Assembly (NCBI RefSeq): GCF_024721995.1
Contig: NZ_JANQBC010000007.1
Location: 124,001-188,000, forward strand
DNA: 64,000 nucleotides
Direction of reading: 5' to 3'
Source: Paenibacillus radicibacter
GTDB taxonomy: Bacteria > Bacillota > Bacilli > Paenibacillales > NBRC-103111
Shown: piece after piece, positions 43,267 through 53,038 of the stretch
Layout: every line of letters begins with the position of its first letter
Position numbering within the stretch: position 1 is the stretch's first letter
The notes under the pieces: generated by a model
Told to the model about the DNA's origin: nothing
The model's database searches: none
The model's input: only the letters and a program-made list of their open reading frames with translations
Program-made: the position numbers and the translations under genes

Positions 43267-44181
43267 TTATTGTGAAACGACGATCACCACATTCCCTTTC
43301 TTATGTCCTTGCTCCACATAGCGATGAGCTTCTGGAATTTGCTCGAAGGGATAGCTTCTATCGATTACAGCTTTCAGCTTACCCATTTCCACTAATACTT
43401 TTAGAAATTCCAAGTCTTCTGGGTGTACTTTTGCGATGCCTTGCCCTTCCACGGTTACGAATCTACCGCTTTGGAGCAAAGCTTTTTTATAACTAGATTT
43501 TGAGATTTTGCCAACAGCGTCGAAGATTAGATCGTACCGTTTCCCTATACTCGCAAAATCTTCCTTCGTGTAATCAATCACATGATCTGCGCCTAGCGAT
43601 TGAACAAGATCCCAGTTGACTGTCCTGCATACGGCTGTTACTTCCGCTCCATAATGTTTGGCAAGCTGGACAGCAGCGGTTCCGACAGCTCCTGATGCAC
43701 CGTATATGAGCACGTGTTGTCCTTTCTGGATATGTCCGCGACGAAGGAAGTCAAGGGCCGTTGTTCCGGCAAAAGGAATTGCAGCCGCTTCTTCATAAGT
43801 ATGCGATGCCGGCATTAGAGCGAGGTTAGCTTGCTCAGATATACACATAAATTCTGCATGAGCACCGAATTGCATGCCATTTAGTCCATATACTTGGTCT
43901 CCGACTTTATATCGTGTGACGTTATGTCCTATTGCCTCAACCTCCCCTGCGAATTCGACGCCTAGAATTGGTTTTCTTGGGATACGTATCCCTAAGAAGA
44001 GCCGCATAGGAAGCCATAATAAGAGAGGGCTCTTGAACCCACGGACACGGCAATCTCCAGAGGTTACGGTTGTAGCATGAATTCTGATTCGGATTTGATC
44101 AGGCTTTGGGAAGGGTTTATCTACTTCTTGTAGTTTAAGCACGTCAGGTGAACCATATTTCGTACATATCATTGCTCGCAT
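43267..44181 (-). CDS. Zinc-independent MDR alcohol dehydrogenase/quinone reductase
   Basis: A 304-residue medium-chain reductase: MRAMICTKYGSPDVLKLQEVDKPFPKPDQIRIRIHATTVTSGDCRVRG at the start, GVEFAGEVEAIG near 75, and the NADPH motif LIYGASGAVGTAAVQLAKHYGAEV. Zinc ligands of alcohol dehydrogenase are absent, fitting quinone oxidoreductase-like enzymes (QOR). The substrate is unknown. It is single and lies between the SLH protein and the MalT-like regulator. Confidence 0.87.
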   Translation of the reverse strand: MRAMICTKYGSPDVLKLQEVDKPFPKPDQIRIRIHATTVTSGDCRVRGFKSPLLLWLPMRLFLGIRIPRKPILGVEFAGEVEAIGHNVTRYKVGDQVYGLNGMQFGAHAEFMCISEQANLALMPASHTYEEAAAIPFAGTTALDFLRRGHIQKGQHVLIYGASGAVGTAAVQLAKHYGAEVTAVCRTVNWDLVQSLGADHVIDYTKEDFASIGKRYDLIFDAVGKISKSSYKKALLQSGRFVTVEGQGIAKVHPEDLEFLKVLVEMGKLKAVIDRSYPFEQIPEAHRYVEQGHKKGNVVIVVSQ

Positions 44182-44294
44182 AAGGTGTCTCCTCTACATC
44201 ATTTTGCAATGAGTATAACGATTACGAGCGAAGTGAGAACAGATACTAAAGTATGGTTTTGTAAAAATGGGGTTGTGGTTGCATGAGTGTCCCC

Positions 44295-46886
44295 TTATAG
44301 AAACCCCAGCTCACGTGCACGAGCGACTGCTTCGGTCCTGCGTTTCACTTGCAATTTATCAAAGATTACTCGGTTATGTTCCTTAACCGTTGCCAATGCA
44401 ATGTACAGTTTCTCGCTGATTTCTTGGTTAGATTGCCCTTCACTAATCAGACGAAGAACTTCGATTTCACGTGAACTTAAGGGTTCGATCAGAGAATAAG
44501 TATGATGAGCGGTATACGTTGTATCAAAATGGACTAATATTTGTTGCACATAGCTTGGCATCAAGCCAACATTAGCCGTTTCCTGCAGCAATTGAAACAT
44601 GGGCTTTCCAAGCTCGATGAACGTTCGAATGAATCCATGGGATTCGGTATGGTATAAGCTATCTTTTAACAATTGCATTGCGTGTCGTTTATCTCCAAGT
44701 GAATAATAGGCGACCGATTGCTGAAGCATGATCAATAGCAGCTTATCTTGATGTTGGGCTCCTTGTGCTTGTTCGAATAGCGGCTCAAGGAGTATTAGCG
44801 CTGCTGTTGGTTCATTCTTCGAAAGATATATCCGAGCTATATCTTGCGTTAAGTTAAACTTCTTAGCTAGGAATGTAGCTGCAAGTTCATTGCTTTGTCG
44901 TATCAAGACGAGCACTTGTACAGAAGCGAGATCTGGGAGCTGGTGAATGAACTGATGTTGTTTAGCAATATGTTCGCATTGCGCAAGTAGAGTGGCCGCG
45001 CTAGAACAATCGCCTTGTGCAAGCTTGATCTTCGCAAGCCATATTTCCCCTGCGATGACCCGATCGGACTGATCTAATAATCTAGCAAGCTGAATCGCTT
45101 GTTCCACATGCTGTAAAGCTGTCTCCAAGTTGTTCCATTCATACTGAATACGCGCTAATCCAAGGTATGCCTCACACGTTACAGGAAGGGGAGGATACCC
45201 TGCCTGCTCAATGACAAGTTGATAGGTATCGCTAGCCACAAGTAGTAAATTGTCTGCTTCTTGTAGATTGCCAAGCCCAAGTGTAGCTAGCAGCGTGATG
45301 ATGTGGTGATTGATTTGCTGGCTGCTTCTTATCGCTTCCGTATAGGCTTTACTTGCATCAAGGCGATTGCCTTGAAGTTGGTAGGCGTATCCAAGAGACC
45401 AATTCGCAGCAGTACGAATAGGGAGGTTAATTGGACTAGAATAATGTAATGCACGGAGAGATTCCGCAATAATGACTTCAGGATCATGTTTACTTACCGC
45501 AATGGTTGCTCGTATGGATGCGATATGTCCGATTAGATCACGTGTATGTTGTTCGTGAGTTGTCTTCTTTAACAGGCTTTCGGCAGCTTGGAGTTTAGGT
45601 TCGATGTTGCTTATGTGACCAGAGATGAGCAGGGCAGCGGCATAGGTGACCCATAATGAGGGTCGGGTATTCAGTTCCAAGTCAGATAAAGTATCCAGCC
45701 ACTCTAGTACAGGTGTAAGGATTCCTCGAAAAATGAACGGCATCCCGTTCCCATCCATTAAGTAAGCGGCGCGGTCGATATTGCCTGACAGAGCAGCATG
45801 GTGAAAGGCTTTCTCTTCGAAGTGGTGTTCTTCAAACCACTGACTAGCACGATGATGCAGCTCAGCCATATAGACATCCTTATTATCAAGAGTGGAGATA
45901 TGAGGTTGTAGCTTTTTGCGTAGCACATCCGCAAATAAATGGTGGTATCGATACCATCGACGCTCTTGATCCAGCGGTATAATGAAAAGATTTATTTGTT
46001 CGAGGTATTCTAATGTTTCTTGACCTGATAAAGTGCTTGATTGCTGGTCTGTGGAGGCGAAGTTATGCGAAGTTAAAGCATCACAAAGCGAGCCACACAA
46101 CCGTTCTACAATTGAAGTTTGTAGTAGAAACGTCTGAACTTGTTCGGATTGTTGTAGAGAAGGATTAGGGTCTAGACTACCCTGAATGGATAGAGCTGCT
46201 AGTTGTAACCCAGCGACCCAACCTTCAGTATGGGAATGAAGCACCATCCTATTTTCCAAAGAAAGATTTAGGTCCATGACTTGATGTAAGAAATCATCTG
46301 TTTCTGCAGAGGTGAATTGTAGTGATGGGGGTCGAATTTCGGTTAATTGATGTCGAACGCGCAGCCTGGATAGAGCTAAATTAGGTTGTGTACGTGTAAG
46401 AATATATAGATGCATGGTCTGCGGCATATGCTCGATAAGTAGAGTTATCATATCGTTTACGGGTTCAGTATCAATGAGATGATAGTCATCGAGAATGAGG
46501 ACGAATGGGCTTGTGATTGTGGTAAGTTCATTTAATAGTGTTGTCATCCATAGATGATTAGGTATAGGTTGTGAGGAGGTAAGGCGATCGATTAGATGAT
46601 CACCGAACTTCGGTTCTACCGTCTGTAGTGCACGAATGAAGTAGGTGAGGAGGCGGATGGGATTGTGGTCTTGTTCATCTAGTGATAACCATGCCGCCGG
46701 GTAAGGCGAGTGGTTAATCCATTCACTTACTAGAGTCGTTTTGCCATAACCAGCAGATGCTGAGATGAGAGTTAGCTTACGTTCTAGTCCTTCATTAAGA
46801 ATAGTCATTAATCGAGGACGAGTAACGAGTTTGGTTCGACAGTGGGGGATATTTAGTTTAGTTAGGGTGATAGGTGTTGTCATCAT
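44295..46886 (-). CDS. MalT-like LuxR-family regulator (LAL type)
   Basis: An 863-residue ATP-dependent activator. The Walker A lies near residues 43-51 (ISASAGYGKTTLVSEW) and Walker B in FVLILDDYHLIDTEPV; a winged-helix-like segment and a long TPR-type helical repeat region (about 400-790) follow. The C-terminal LuxR helix-turn-helix is at about 800-863 (PLSSREIEVLRLISEGQSNQEISEKLYIALATVKEH). LAL proteins bind a small-molecule inducer in the TPR region. The target is not evident: neighbours are a quinone reductase and an aldolase. Start at ATG 46886 or the next codon. Confidence 0.9.
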   Translation of the reverse strand: MMTTPITLTKLNIPHCRTKLVTRPRLMTILNEGLERKLTLISASAGYGKTTLVSEWINHSPYPAAWLSLDEQDHNPIRLLTYFIRALQTVEPKFGDHLIDRLTSSQPIPNHLWMTTLLNELTTITSPFVLILDDYHLIDTEPVNDMITLLIEHMPQTMHLYILTRTQPNLALSRLRVRHQLTEIRPPSLQFTSAETDDFLHQVMDLNLSLENRMVLHSHTEGWVAGLQLAALSIQGSLDPNPSLQQSEQVQTFLLQTSIVERLCGSLCDALTSHNFASTDQQSSTLSGQETLEYLEQINLFIIPLDQERRWYRYHHLFADVLRKKLQPHISTLDNKDVYMAELHHRASQWFEEHHFEEKAFHHAALSGNIDRAAYLMDGNGMPFIFRGILTPVLEWLDTLSDLELNTRPSLWVTYAAALLISGHISNIEPKLQAAESLLKKTTHEQHTRDLIGHIASIRATIAVSKHDPEVIIAESLRALHYSSPINLPIRTAANWSLGYAYQLQGNRLDASKAYTEAIRSSQQINHHIITLLATLGLGNLQEADNLLLVASDTYQLVIEQAGYPPLPVTCEAYLGLARIQYEWNNLETALQHVEQAIQLARLLDQSDRVIAGEIWLAKIKLAQGDCSSAATLLAQCEHIAKQHQFIHQLPDLASVQVLVLIRQSNELAATFLAKKFNLTQDIARIYLSKNEPTAALILLEPLFEQAQGAQHQDKLLLIMLQQSVAYYSLGDKRHAMQLLKDSLYHTESHGFIRTFIELGKPMFQLLQETANVGLMPSYVQQILVHFDTTYTAHHTYSLIEPLSSREIEVLRLISEGQSNQEISEKLYIALATVKEHNRVIFDKLQVKRRTEAVARARELGFL

Positions 46887-46995
46887 AAACCACCGTTCTA
46901 CGCGGAAATTGTTCCAATATGTATGATGAATATGTTCGGCGAAGGGGCAATCATTCCCTTTTTGAAACTAGGGCATGTATGTCTTTTCACAAAAG

Positions 46996-47004
46996 TGCTA
47001 TAAT
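46996..47004 (+). promoter_or_regulatory. Extended -10 promoter of the aldolase gene
   Basis: TGC-TATAAT (46996-47004) is a perfect extended -10 about 52 bases before the aldolase start. No good -35 is seen. Confidence 0.6.
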
Positions 47005-47055
47005 AAAAGGATTCAAGTAACTATTTATTCCATGCTAGGGAAGGAGCGTTTTTTC

Positions 47056-47943
47056 ATGAATAAAGAACAGTTAGAACGCGTTCAATCAGGTCAAGGTTTT
47101 ATCGCAGCTTTGGATCAAAGTGGTGGCAGTACACCGAAGGCATTGCTGGAGTATGGTGTGAAAGAAGATAGCTATTCAGGTGAAGAAGAGATGTATGGTC
47201 GAGTACACGATATGCGTACACGCATTATTAAGAGTCCATCATTTGATTCCAAGTACATATTGGGAGCGATCCTATTTGAGAACACGATGGATCGTAAGAT
47301 TGACGGGGAATACACAGCAGATTATTTGTGGGAGAAGAAAGGCATTGTTCCTTTTTTGAAAGTGGACAAAGGTCTTGCGGATCTTGAGAATGGTGTTCAG
47401 GTAATGAAGTCGATGCCAGAACTGAATGATTTACTTCAGCGTGCGGTAGATCGTCATATTTTTGGTACGAAAATGCGTTCTGTCATTAAAGAAGCGAATG
47501 CAGCTGGTATCCAGAAAGTAGTGGAACAACAATTCGAAGTCGGTAAACAAATCGCGGCAATGGGACTTGTACCGATTATCGAGCCTGAAGTGGATATTAA
47601 CATTTCAGATAAGGCGGAAGCGGAGCAAATTTTGAAAGATGAGATTGCTGCTCAATTAGCCAAGCTTGATTCCGATGTGAAAATCATGTTGAAGCTGTCG
47701 ATTCCGACGCAAGATAATTTGTACAAAGAATTGATGGAAGATCCGCGCGTGGTGCGTGTTGTCGCATTATCTGGTGGTTATTCACAATCCGATGCGAACG
47801 AAAAGTTATCTCGCAATAACGGCTTAATCGCAAGTTTCTCTCGTGCATTATCGCAAGGATTAACAGCGCAACAAACCGAAGAAGATTTCGATGCTTTGTT
47901 GGGTCATACAATTAAAGGTATTTATGAAGCTTCCATTACTTAA
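47056..47943 (+). CDS. fda: Class I fructose-bisphosphate aldolase
   Basis: A 295-residue class I aldolase, the Schiff-base enzyme that splits fructose 1,6-bisphosphate into two triose phosphates in glycolysis. It starts [30 protein letters not shown], has [15 protein letters not shown] and [15 protein letters not shown], and the catalytic Lys region is [14 protein letters not shown]. The fold resembles the short prokaryotic class I (Staphylococcus Fda) form. ATG 47056 has AAGGAG nine bases upstream. It is single and closed by a strong terminator. Confidence 0.92.
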   Translation: MNKEQLERVQSGQGFIAALDQSGGSTPKALLEYGVKEDSYSGEEEMYGRVHDMRTRIIKSPSFDSKYILGAILFENTMDRKIDGEYTADYLWEKKGIVPFLKVDKGLADLENGVQVMKSMPELNDLLQRAVDRHIFGTKMRSVIKEANAAGIQKVVEQQFEVGKQIAAMGLVPIIEPEVDINISDKAEAEQILKDEIAAQLAKLDSDVKIMLKLSIPTQDNLYKELMEDPRVVRVVALSGGYSQSDANEKLSRNNGLIASFSRALSQGLTAQQTEEDFDALLGHTIKGIYEASIT

Positions 47944-47963
47944 TCGTTATGGATAAATAGATG

Positions 47964-47997
47964 GACCCCGAACTTGTTATCAAGTTCGGGGTCTTTT
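47964..47997 (+). terminator. Terminator of the aldolase gene
   Basis: GACCCCGAACTTG (47964-47976) and CAAGTTCGGGGTC (47981-47993) form a perfect 13-base stem with TTAT loop, followed by TTTT. Confidence 0.92.
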
Positions 47998-48032
47998 GTA
48001 TACAAAGAGAAGTTAAATGTACGACTCATGTA

Positions 48033-48848
48033 CTAAGTTCTGCGCATGTAAGCACGAACAGTAATCGGTGCGAAGATCGCGACAATCACAATGGCTCCGA
48101 TTAGGGAGATGACAAGATCAGATCCAACTGTGCCTGTGTTCGTTAGCTCACGAACGGCAGAGACAAGGTGGGATACAGGGTTGATGTTCACGAACCATTG
48201 CAGCCAACTCGGCATTGTGTTTACAGGTACGAAGGCATTGGATAAGAAAGTGAGTGGGAATAGCACGATCATCGATATCCCTTGTACGCTGGAAGCTGTA
48301 CGGGAGATAACGCCGAAGAAAGCAAAGATCCAGCTAATTGCCCATGAGCAGAAGATAACGAGTACAGCCGCGAGTGCGACACTCTCAAGTCCACCTTCAG
48401 GTCGGTAGCCCATGATATATCCCATTACGAATGTAAGGACAGTTGCAATCGTATAGCGAACGGTGTCGGCAAGCAGCGCACCTGCTAAGGGTGCAATTCG
48501 TGCAATTGGCAGTGATTTGAATCGATCAAAGACACCCTTATCCATATCCTCGCGCAATTGAACACCTGTGACGACTGAAGTGGTAATGACGGTCTGAACG
48601 AGAATCCCTGGGATAATGACAGGCAAATAACTTTGTATGTCACCGGAGATCGCTCCTCCGAAAATATACGTAAACATCAACGTGAACAAAATGGGTTGAA
48701 GGGTTACGTCAAACAATTGCTCGGGTGTACGCTTTATTTTAAGTAAACCTCGATAGGCCATCGTTAATGCTTGACGAATAGATTGACCGAAGCTGGCATG
48801 CTTCTTAAGGGTTTGAGTTGCACTTGCTGCATATGCGTTTCTACTCAT
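48033..48848 (-). CDS. ABC-2 type permease (DrrB-like)
   Basis: A 271-residue six-helix permease: QPILFTLMFTYIFGGAISGDIQSYLPVIIPGILVQTVI, then MDKGVFDRFKSLPIARIAPLAGALLADTVRY and a C-terminal FVNINPVSHLVSAVREL. This is the membrane half of a daunorubicin-resistance-like exporter. Its ATG overlaps the stop of the ATPase gene by four bases, so the two form one translational unit. Confidence 0.9.
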   Translation of the reverse strand: MSRNAYAASATQTLKKHASFGQSIRQALTMAYRGLLKIKRTPEQLFDVTLQPILFTLMFTYIFGGAISGDIQSYLPVIIPGILVQTVITTSVVTGVQLREDMDKGVFDRFKSLPIARIAPLAGALLADTVRYTIATVLTFVMGYIMGYRPEGGLESVALAAVLVIFCSWAISWIFAFFGVISRTASSVQGISMIVLFPLTFLSNAFVPVNTMPSWLQWFVNINPVSHLVSAVRELTNTGTVGSDLVISLIGAIVIVAIFAPITVRAYMRRT

Positions 48849-49852
48849 ACGTTTGCTACCTCCATTTGTTTGGATTGCTGAGGTGTATCCGTGGATTCAT
48901 CCGTTACACCATTACCTGTAATCGTTAGGAATACCTCGTCAAGAGTCGGCTTCTGGACACTTAATTCCGTTAGGTGAATACCTTCAGCGCGAAGGGCGAT
49001 TAAGAGATCTGTTACAAGGTCAGGATTAGCCAGCGGCGTTGTAATTTTACCTGCTTCGGAAGATAAATTCGTTGGCACTTTGAGCACTTGCTCGATCATA
49101 CGACGAGTACGCACGATATCTTGGGTATCTTGGACGCGCAGTTGCAGCGAAGAAGTGCCGATGGAACTTTTCAGTTCATCTACTGTACCTTCAGCCACGA
49201 CGTGTCCGCGGTCAATCACAGCTACTCGATCAGCGAGTTGATCAGCTTCGTCCAAGTATTGTGTTGTTAGCAGTACCGTGGAGCCTGTTTTCACGAGTCT
49301 GCGAATCGTCTCCCACATTTGGGCGCGAGTCCGTGGATCCAGTCCAGTCGTAGGTTCATCTAGGAAAATAAGCGGTGGCTGCGCGATCAAGCTTGCCGCT
49401 AAGTCGAGTCTGCGGCGCATACCGCCTGAGAAATTCTTCAGTGGTCGCTTCGCCGCATCTGTTAATCCGAACTCTTCGAGAAGATCGGCTGCTTTCTTCT
49501 TCGATTCTGCACGGCTGAGTCCAAGCAGACGAGAGAAGATGATTAGATTCTCTGTTGCGCTTAGCGATTCATCTACAGATGCATATTGACCTGTGACGCC
49601 AATTAACTGGCGAACAATATGGGATTCTTTTACCACATCATGCCCGAAGATTTTTGCAGAACCGCTATCCGGACGAAGTAAAGTCGCAAGCATGCTGATT
49701 GTAGTCGTCTTTCCCGCACCATTCGGACCTAGAACCCCATAGATTGAACCTGCTTTAACTTTTAAATCCACGCCATCTACTGCACGATTTTCGCCGAATA
49801 CTTTGACGAGACCGTTTGCTTCAACAGCCCATTCATTGTTTATTGGATACAT
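48845..49852 (-). CDS. ABC transporter ATPase (DrrA-like)
   Basis: A 335-residue ATPase: Walker A GPNGAGKTTTISML, signature NFSGGMRRRLDLA (Phe in place of Leu), Walker B PPLIFLDEPTTGLDPRTRAQ, and the DrrA C-terminal domain (VQKPTLDEVFLTITG). It drives export of a hydrophobic drug through the adjacent DrrB-like permease. The start has AGGGGG nearby (TTTAGGGGGAATTAAC-ATG). A direct repeat TGAACT at 49912/49923 lies upstream and may be a regulator site. Confidence 0.92.
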   Translation of the reverse strand: MYPINNEWAVEANGLVKVFGENRAVDGVDLKVKAGSIYGVLGPNGAGKTTTISMLATLLRPDSGSAKIFGHDVVKESHIVRQLIGVTGQYASVDESLSATENLIIFSRLLGLSRAESKKKAADLLEEFGLTDAAKRPLKNFSGGMRRRLDLAASLIAQPPLIFLDEPTTGLDPRTRAQMWETIRRLVKTGSTVLLTTQYLDEADQLADRVAVIDRGHVVAEGTVDELKSSIGTSSLQLRVQDTQDIVRTRRMIEQVLKVPTNLSSEAGKITTPLANPDLVTDLLIALRAEGIHLTELSVQKPTLDEVFLTITGNGVTDESTDTPQQSKQMEVANV

Positions 49853-50162
49853 GTTAATTCCCCCTAAATTCTCGCTTGAATTGATTATGTTGTGATTGTA
49901 AGTCTCATTTGTGAACTGAATATGAACTCAATAATTGGATTGTATAAAATTTATAGTTACCTTCAAACCTGCTATGGAATGGTAATGATATCGGTCTTGA
50001 GGCGGAGCATGTACTTTTGTTCAGATGCATCGTGATAAGTAGTACCCGATTTCTTCTCAATGTGTGGGATGTTCCACGAATAAGAAAACACGTCTTTATC
50101 TAGACGTGTTTTTTTGTCAGCAGCTCATGATAAGCTCCTTGATCATATCTCGGTAAAAAAGT
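49853..50162. other. Intergenic region upstream of the DrrAB-like operon
   Basis: About 310 bases without a supported gene. It should carry the minus-strand promoter of the ABC operon, holds a TGAACT direct repeat with an 11-base period (49912-49917, 49923-49928), and near its right end the hairpin at 50085-50112. Confidence 0.6.
50085..50117. terminator. Bidirectional terminator downstream of the DUF5050 gene
   Basis: AAAACACGTCT (50085-50095) and AGACGTGTTTT (50102-50112) form a perfect stem; T-tracts follow on both strands, stronger on plus. Confidence 0.8.
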
Positions 50163-51779
50163 TTATCGAATGACCTTAATTGTAGAGTCACCAGCTGTCG
50201 TGAACAGAATTGCATCGTCGGAAGGGAGTAAGCGCGAAATGGAGTCGGTTAGTGTCAAGATGAGGTTGCCCGAACTATCGAGCACCTTCGTACCGTAATC
50301 TTCCTTCGCGTCGAGCTGGCAGATCAGTTTTCCGTTCAATAATTGAACACCGTCAAGTTTTTCTTTCAGGAGCTGTTTATTTACTCCGCTCTCGTTTACT
50401 TGATAAAGATGGTATTTCTCTTCTTTGTTACGGATTGCAGTTGTGTAGAACAAGTTGCCGTTAACGCCATCGAACCAAGATACCGAGTTCTCGGATAACT
50501 TTCGCTCGCTTGAACCGTCTAATTTCGATGTGTACAAAGCAAAGTCCGTATCCTTGACATAATACAGGTTTTCTCCGATTACTCGGAACTGGCTGACTCC
50601 TGATGTAATAATTTTCTCCGACTTATTTGTTGTTAAGTTGAGTTTGTAAATTTGATTTCGATCACTATTATTTGTTAAAGCGGATTGGGGAGTTGCTCGG
50701 ATATAAAGATGGTCTCCTATAACTTGCCCAGTATCACTGTTACCGATATCACGGACTTTGAAACTGGGATTTTCATCATTAATGTACCGACCGTATATGA
50801 ACTTTGGATCGCCAATTTTTTTTCTAGGTTGATTTTGATGTTCAGGTTCTAGCCATGACAAATTATTATCCCAAGAATTAGGACCTAAGCTATTAATTAT
50901 GATCCCATAAGGCGTCTTAATAATTTCGGAATATCCGCCGTCACTGAATTGAAGCTCACCTTTGCCCACATCATTCACTTTTACATTATGATTAATGCCC
51001 ATTAAATTGCTGCCAAGATGGTAGGAAAACCAGAGGTCACCCTCAATAATATGGAAGTGTATGGAGGGACTTTGATCATCGTCTCGGCGAAGTTCGTACG
51101 TGTATATGGATTCTTTTTTGGAAATATCATTAAGGGGTGCTCGATAGATCTGATTAACGTCTCCCGATGTTTCAAGAAAATAGTAGTATCCCTTATACAT
51201 AGCTAGATCACGATCGGTTTTATATGCAGGTAATTCGGGAGTTAAGATCTGCGGATTATTGGACTGTATACTCAGCCCCTCAGCATTGTCCCAATTGTAT
51301 GCCCAACCAAATTCGTCATGCGCGAACCGCCAAGTGAGCGGGAAGTAGGTGACATCACGGAAGCTGAGGAGTGGGTAAGTTTCTTTCGAGTTGTCGATGG
51401 TTTGTCCATTGATTGTAATCGTGGAGGCGGGAGCTTCAGCTGTGTAAGATGTCGTATTTATACTTTCAGATGGATAGGTTGCATAAGAGGAACTAACTTG
51501 ACCTTTGGATATGTCTAGCCCTTTCTCTAGCGACCACTTCATGTTGAGCCCGAGCAGATGTGAGTCATACCAAGTCATGGGGACATAAGTAATGTCCTTA
51601 TATACGATCAGTGGATACTTACGATTCAGGTTATTTACCGTATGACCGTTCAGTGTAACTTTATAATTTGGCAACTTCACCTGCACATCAGTTGAGGCAG
51701 CATGACTTATCCCCGTTGGCGCAAGTAAACTTATACATATTGCAAAAGCAGCAGCAGATCTGGTCCATTTCTTTTTCAT
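50163..51779 (-). CDS. Secreted protein with stalk domains and DUF5050-type propeller
   Basis: A 538-residue exported protein. A signal peptide ends near SHAAS (about residue 28). Two copper-amine-oxidase-N-like segments follow (KVTLNGHTVNNLNRKYPLIVYKDITYVPMTWY and STITINGQTIDNSKETYPLLSFRDVTYFPLTWRF). The rest (about 190-538) is a repeated DUF5050-like beta-propeller with short blades (IYRAPLND, KIYKLNL-type, LYTSKLDG). Such architectures in Paenibacillus lie on the surface; the ligand is unknown. ATG 51779 has AGGGGAG upstream. An in-frame extension to 51812 lacks support. Confidence 0.85.
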   Translation of the reverse strand: MKKKWTRSAAAFAICISLLAPTGISHAASTDVQVKLPNYKVTLNGHTVNNLNRKYPLIVYKDITYVPMTWYDSHLLGLNMKWSLEKGLDISKGQVSSSYATYPSESINTTSYTAEAPASTITINGQTIDNSKETYPLLSFRDVTYFPLTWRFAHDEFGWAYNWDNAEGLSIQSNNPQILTPELPAYKTDRDLAMYKGYYYFLETSGDVNQIYRAPLNDISKKESIYTYELRRDDDQSPSIHFHIIEGDLWFSYHLGSNLMGINHNVKVNDVGKGELQFSDGGYSEIIKTPYGIIINSLGPNSWDNNLSWLEPEHQNQPRKKIGDPKFIYGRYINDENPSFKVRDIGNSDTGQVIGDHLYIRATPQSALTNNSDRNQIYKLNLTTNKSEKIITSGVSQFRVIGENLYYVKDTDFALYTSKLDGSSERKLSENSVSWFDGVNGNLFYTTAIRNKEEKYHLYQVNESGVNKQLLKEKLDGVQLLNGKLICQLDAKEDYGTKVLDSSGNLILTLTDSISRLLPSDDAILFTTAGDSTIKVIR

Positions 51780-51934
51780 ATCGGAAACACTCCCCTCGTA
51801 ATAGATAACCAATCGTTAGACGAATAATTTAGATGAAAGTTTCTAACTGGCATAATAAATGTTTAATTATTATCCATCAATAGGAATAAAGAAGAAGCAC
51901 TGCAACCAACGGCTGCAATGCTTTTCCACATGAC

Positions 51935-53038
51935 CTAAGCTCGCCTGCGCTCCACTAAATTAATCCCAACCCCGAAGAAGATAACAGCCATTAGCAGTAG
52001 CTTGGCAAGAGGTAAGTAGATTTCTGTCCAGCCGTGATGATAGAATGCAGCCCCAAGCAAGGCATCCATCGCGTGTTGAAGCGGGGTCAGCTGGGCAATG
52101 AATAGTAGCACATCGTTCGTGATCGTTCCTGGTGCCATGTATACTCCGCTGATTAGAGGCATGATCGGTACGATGGATGTGAATATGGTAATGAATTGTT
52201 CGGGGGTTTTGACAAGACCGGTAAATAACATGCTCATTGCTACAATTGTAATGACATAGAGTACGCCAGTAGCTGCAAGCATCCCAATGTTATTACCTAG
52301 GTCATAACCGAATCCGTAATGAAAAAGCAAGAAAATAATCGTAATTTGGATGATGCCGATCAATGTGCTGTATGTTAGATGACCCAAGTACATTTGAGTC
52401 TTGGTTACTGGTGATAAAATAACACGATTCCAGATGCCAGATACTTTTTCCGATGTCACAGCGTTAACTTTGAAACCGACTGTGAACATGACGAGAAACA
52501 AAGTGAAGCCGAACATAAGCTGCAGCCCCATATCGTAATCTCTGAGCACACCGCCAGAAGGCGTAGAAGAATGGAGTGTGAGAGGGGGTTGCTCTAAAAA
52601 TCTGGACATGGATTCATGGAACTTTGACTCATCTTTGACTTGTAAAGCAGCAGCAGTGATTTTGAGTTTCTCTGTGTAAACCGTCTGAAGATGCTGTCGA
52701 ACCATATCTACATTAAAGTTATCTGACGCCGCAATAATTCGGTAATCGTCTTTAAGTAGCTTGACTGCCACGCTGGAGCGTCCCTCCCGAACAGCAGATA
52801 CAGCTTGTTCTTCGCCTCGAAGTTTGAATTGAAATGCTCCATTTTCATTAAGTTGCTCGATCCATTGTTTGGTATCATCAGTCGTTACACCTTCTCCAAG
52901 GAATGCATCGATCTTAAGCTTCGTATTTGAACTAGAGCCGAATAGCAGAGTCGCCACGATCGTAATCGCACAAAAAATTAGAACCGCATACGGGGAACGC
53001 TTTTCCTTCATCCACTGCGCCCAAAAGATAGGTTTCAT
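51935..53038 (-). CDS. ABC-2 type permease, LnrN-like
   Basis: A 367-residue permease: one N-terminal helix, a long extracytoplasmic loop (about 40-165), then five helices (GLQLMFGFTLFLVMFTVGFKVNA, KVSGIWNRVILSPVTKTQMYLGHL). It begins directly after the stop of the second permease gene, with GGGGG upstream. It is the last gene of the five-gene locus; the Bacillus subtilis lnrJKLMN (yfiJKLMN) locus has the same order. No terminator is clear downstream. Confidence 0.88.
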   Translation of the reverse strand: MKPIFWAQWMKEKRSPYAVLIFCAITIVATLLFGSSSNTKLKIDAFLGEGVTTDDTKQWIEQLNENGAFQFKLRGEEQAVSAVREGRSSVAVKLLKDDYRIIAASDNFNVDMVRQHLQTVYTEKLKITAAALQVKDESKFHESMSRFLEQPPLTLHSSTPSGGVLRDYDMGLQLMFGFTLFLVMFTVGFKVNAVTSEKVSGIWNRVILSPVTKTQMYLGHLTYSTLIGIIQITIIFLLFHYGFGYDLGNNIGMLAATGVLYVITIVAMSMLFTGLVKTPEQFITIFTSIVPIMPLISGVYMAPGTITNDVLLFIAQLTPLQHAMDALLGAAFYHHGWTEIYLPLAKLLLMAVIFFGVGINLVERRRA

